From: Candidatus Saganbacteria bacterium
Lineage (GTDB): Bacteria; Margulisbacteria; WOR-1; O2-12-FULL-45-9; XYB2-FULL-48-7
Assembly (NCBI GenBank): GCA_016939335.1
Contig: JAFGHC010000003.1
Coordinates: 1-45,604, forward strand
Direction of reading: 5' to 3'
DNA length: 45,604 bases
Below, one piece after another: positions 43,468 through 45,604 of the stretch (position 1 is its first letter; each line of letters begins with the position of its first letter). A program made the position numbers and the translations under genes. Below the pieces are notes generated by a model. That model saw nothing but the letters and a program-made list of their open reading frames with translations, was not told the DNA's origin and did not search any database.

Positions 43468-45604
43468 CTATTTCTTCCTCGCCCACGCCACCAGATCGTT
43501 GCCGGCGTAGATCTTCAGCACATAATCTCCGGATAAACCTCCGCCCACTAACTGTAATTTCGCCGACACCTCCGCCGTCCCGATGCCGACGCTCCCCTGA
43601 TTAACGGTCAAATTCGCTCCCGCCGCGTCGAGCGTCAGCGTCCCGGTCATCGTGTCGCCGGCCTTCAGCACGTAAGCGGTCAGCGCTCCCGGCGTGGCGA
43701 CGCCGGTCAAGCCGGAACCGTCCCCGACGAAAGCTCCCGCCGTCACCGTGTTGGTCACGTTGAGCCCGGCCACGGTGTAGTAATTAGCGGCGTTAAGGCT
43801 GTCGGCCGTCGCCGCAGTCGAAGCCGTCCCCGCCAGCACCGCGTACGCGGCGCTCGACGCCATACCGGCTAACGGCACATAATCGCTGGCTACGCCGGTC
43901 AGCTTTGAGCCGTCGCCGTAATAATATCCGGTCCCTTCGATCGATATATTGCCGTTGGCAACCGCTAATTTTGCCGTCGGGCCCGTCGTCCCGATGCCGA
44001 CGTCACCAGAATTATTGAAAATAACATTAGGACCGGAAGCGGCTCCTGCGGCTTGGCCAAACCTTATGTTTCCCAATGATTTAAACAGAATATCCCCGCT
44101 TAAATCAGCCCCGGAAGAACCAGTAAAATATATACTTCCGGCAGAATAGCTATTTTGAAAATAAATATCGTTGCCAAATGGCAACAATCTGAACTTAGCC
44201 GTTTGCCCATCGTCAATAAGCAATGACCCGCCACTATTGCTTAAAATGGTGGTGTCAAATCCTGTGGCCGGTAACTTGATGGAAAATCCTGATTCCACAT
44301 TGATATTGCCATTCACATCCAGCTTCTCCCCCGGGCTCGTCGTCCCGATGCCAACGTTGCCTGCCTTAGAAACGTACAATGCTTCGCGGGTGTTCGAATC
44401 GGTCCTGATCCGCAAGGCGAGATCGTTCGTCCCCGCCTCGATCGAAAGGGGGCCGGTCATCGTGTCGCCGGCCTTGCGCACCTTGGTGTTGTCGGTCCCC
44501 GTAATATCGGTCAGCCCCGCGCCGCTCCCCTCGAAGCTCGTCGCCTTGACGATGCCGGCGACTTCCAACGTCCTGCTCGGCGCGGTCGTCCCGATGCCGA
44601 CGTTACCGGAAACGATAATACTATTGGCCGGGGGAGAAACGGTGCCCGCGTATGAGCCGAGCGCGATCCCGCCGTAAACATTCAGGTTCTTAACCGATAA
44701 ATAGCCGCCCACGTCGGACGAGTACGCGCCGGCGGCGTTAATGACGGCGTAATTCGTCCCCAGAGTGGCATCCCCTAAGAATATGGTATCTCCGTTGACA
44801 TTAAGCCCCATTACGTTTGTGCCGACGCTCGAATTCGTGAACGCAACACCGTTGCCGAACCAGCCGCCGCCGCCCTGGTAAGCGCCGATCAAACTTTGAT
44901 TGTAACTGGTCAGCGTGGAGATATTGAGCAGGGAAGGAGAAGTGGTGTAAAGATGCCCAAAGTATCCCGTCCCGGTCGCGTTGATCGCGGTCGCCGCCGT
45001 AGTATTGGTCAAGGTCCCCGTCATCTGGTCGCCGGCTTTCAGCACTTTGCTGTTGTCGGTCGCCGTGATGCCGGTCAGCGCCGCGCCGCTCCCCTCAAAG
45101 CTTGTCGCCTTGACGATGCCGGCGACCTCCAGCGTCCGCGAAGGGGCTGTCGTGCCGATGCCGACGTTGCCGGTTTGTAATACATTAAACGCCCTTGTCC
45201 CCGCAGAATTAAGGATCGAAAAACCATTTGCCGCTTGGACATAGAACCCGGTAGCCGAAGGAACGGTCGGATGGTTTGCATTGGTTGTAAATAGGGTAGA
45301 AAAACCCTCGGTGTTTAACAATTTAATCGCTGGAGTATCATTCTCCGCAATTCCAACATTTTGGATCGTAACTCCAGCATCCTGACCACCTGTCGAATAA
45401 ATATATAATTTATTCGCCGGCGAAGTCGTCCCGACGCCGATGCTGCCGGTTGACGTCGCAAAATACGCGCTGCCGGAAACATCCAACCCGGTCGCGGCCG
45501 TATTGGTCAGCGTCCCCGTCATCGTGTCGCCGGCCTTCAGCACTTTGGTGCTGTCGGTCGCCGTCCCCGCGCTCGAAGCTGTTCCCGCCAGGACCGCATA
45601 GCTG
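43468..45604 (-). CDS. Second giant modular tail-fibre/adhesin-like repeat protein (5' end beyond window)
   Basis: Frame stays open to the window edge (SYAVLAGTASSAGTATDSTKVLKAGDTMTG...); same module family as 39633..42998; ends AGNDLVAWARKK. Confidence 0.85.
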   Translation of the reverse strand, partial: SYAVLAGTASSAGTATDSTKVLKAGDTMTGTLTNTAATGLDVSGSAYFATSTGSIGVGTTSPANKLYIYSTGGQDAGVTIQNVGIAENDTPAIKLLNTEGFSTLFTTNANHPTVPSATGFYVQAANGFSILNSAGTRAFNVLQTGNVGIGTTAPSRTLEVAGIVKATSFEGSGAALTGITATDNSKVLKAGDQMTGTLTNTTAATAINATGTGYFGHLYTTSPSLLNISTLTSYNQSLIGAYQGGGGWFGNGVAFTNSSVGTNVMGLNVNGDTIFLGDATLGTNYAVINAAGAYSSDVGGYLSVKNLNVYGGIALGSYAGTVSPPANSIIVSGNVGIGTTAPSRTLEVAGIVKATSFEGSGAGLTDITGTDNTKVRKAGDTMTGPLSIEAGTNDLALRIRTDSNTREALYVSKAGNVGIGTTSPGEKLDVNGNINVESGFSIKLPATGFDTTILSNSGGSLLIDDGQTAKFRLLPFGNDIYFQNSYSAGSIYFTGSSGADLSGDILFKSLGNIRFGQAAGAASGPNVIFNNSGDVGIGTTGPTAKLAVANGNISIEGTGYYYGDGSKLTGVASDYVPLAGMASSAAYAVLAGTASTAATADSLNAANYYTVAGLNVTNTVTAGAFVGDGSGLTGVATPGALTAYVLKAGDTMTGTLTLDAAGANLTVNQGSVGIGTAEVSAKLQLVGGGLSGDYVLKIYAGNDLVAWARKK

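Noticed and set aside
39633-45604. CRISPR-like periodicity
   Set aside because: Repeated units are coding connectors about 100+ bp long with 0.5-1.1 kb variable spacing, not 25-40 bp repeats with uniform spacers; no cas genes.
39633-45604. Prophage tail-fibre genes
   Set aside because: Tail-fibre-like repeats are present, but there are no other phage structural, integrase or lysis genes, and the proteins have a signal peptide.
39633-45604. Diversity-generating retroelement
   Set aside because: No reverse transcriptase or TR/VR pair with adenine-biased differences is visible.

Overview
High-GC bacterial chromosomal window, almost entirely coded on the minus strand; hflX and one tRNA-Arg are on the plus strand. 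Many genes overlap by 1-4 bp, so long operons are likely. Content in coordinate order: (i) YgiQ-type radical SAM, YjbQ-family protein, type III PLP decarboxylase and two tandem homospermidine synthases, i.e. a polyamine block; (ii) rdgB, purD, recJ and large TPR/YfhO-like membrane proteins; (iii) a type IV pilus/T2SS-like block with two pilins, PilC/GspF, PilB/GspE and a response regulator; (iv) hflX, then a glycolipid/glycan assembly block of GT2 and polytopic proteins, interleaved with DAHP synthase, AroH-type chorismate mutase and BirA; (v) an envelope block with two SLH/coiled-coil/beta-barrel (OmpM-like) proteins, an MGDG-synthase-like GT, an epimerase, a membrane ExeA-like ATPase, a PorV/UPF0164-like barrel, a TIG/FlgD-Ig protein and two giant modular tail-fibre-like repeat proteins separated by a four-helix-bundle (S23) gene. 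The most striking signal is a set of unrelated short palindromic and heptamer-type repeats placed in frame inside housekeeping genes (ygiQ-like, rdgB, purD, recJ, YfhO-like, PorV-like, SLH, S23) or exactly at their stop/start codons. Other signals: a leader ORF + terminator + T8G10 tract before the second homospermidine synthase, a palindromic bidirectional promoter at hflX, and a tightly overlapped operon that may export or assemble the giant repeat proteins. Taxonomy cannot be proven from the window; a diderm candidate phylum such as Margulisbacteria/WOR-1 is a guess. All functional names come from reading the translations without database searches.
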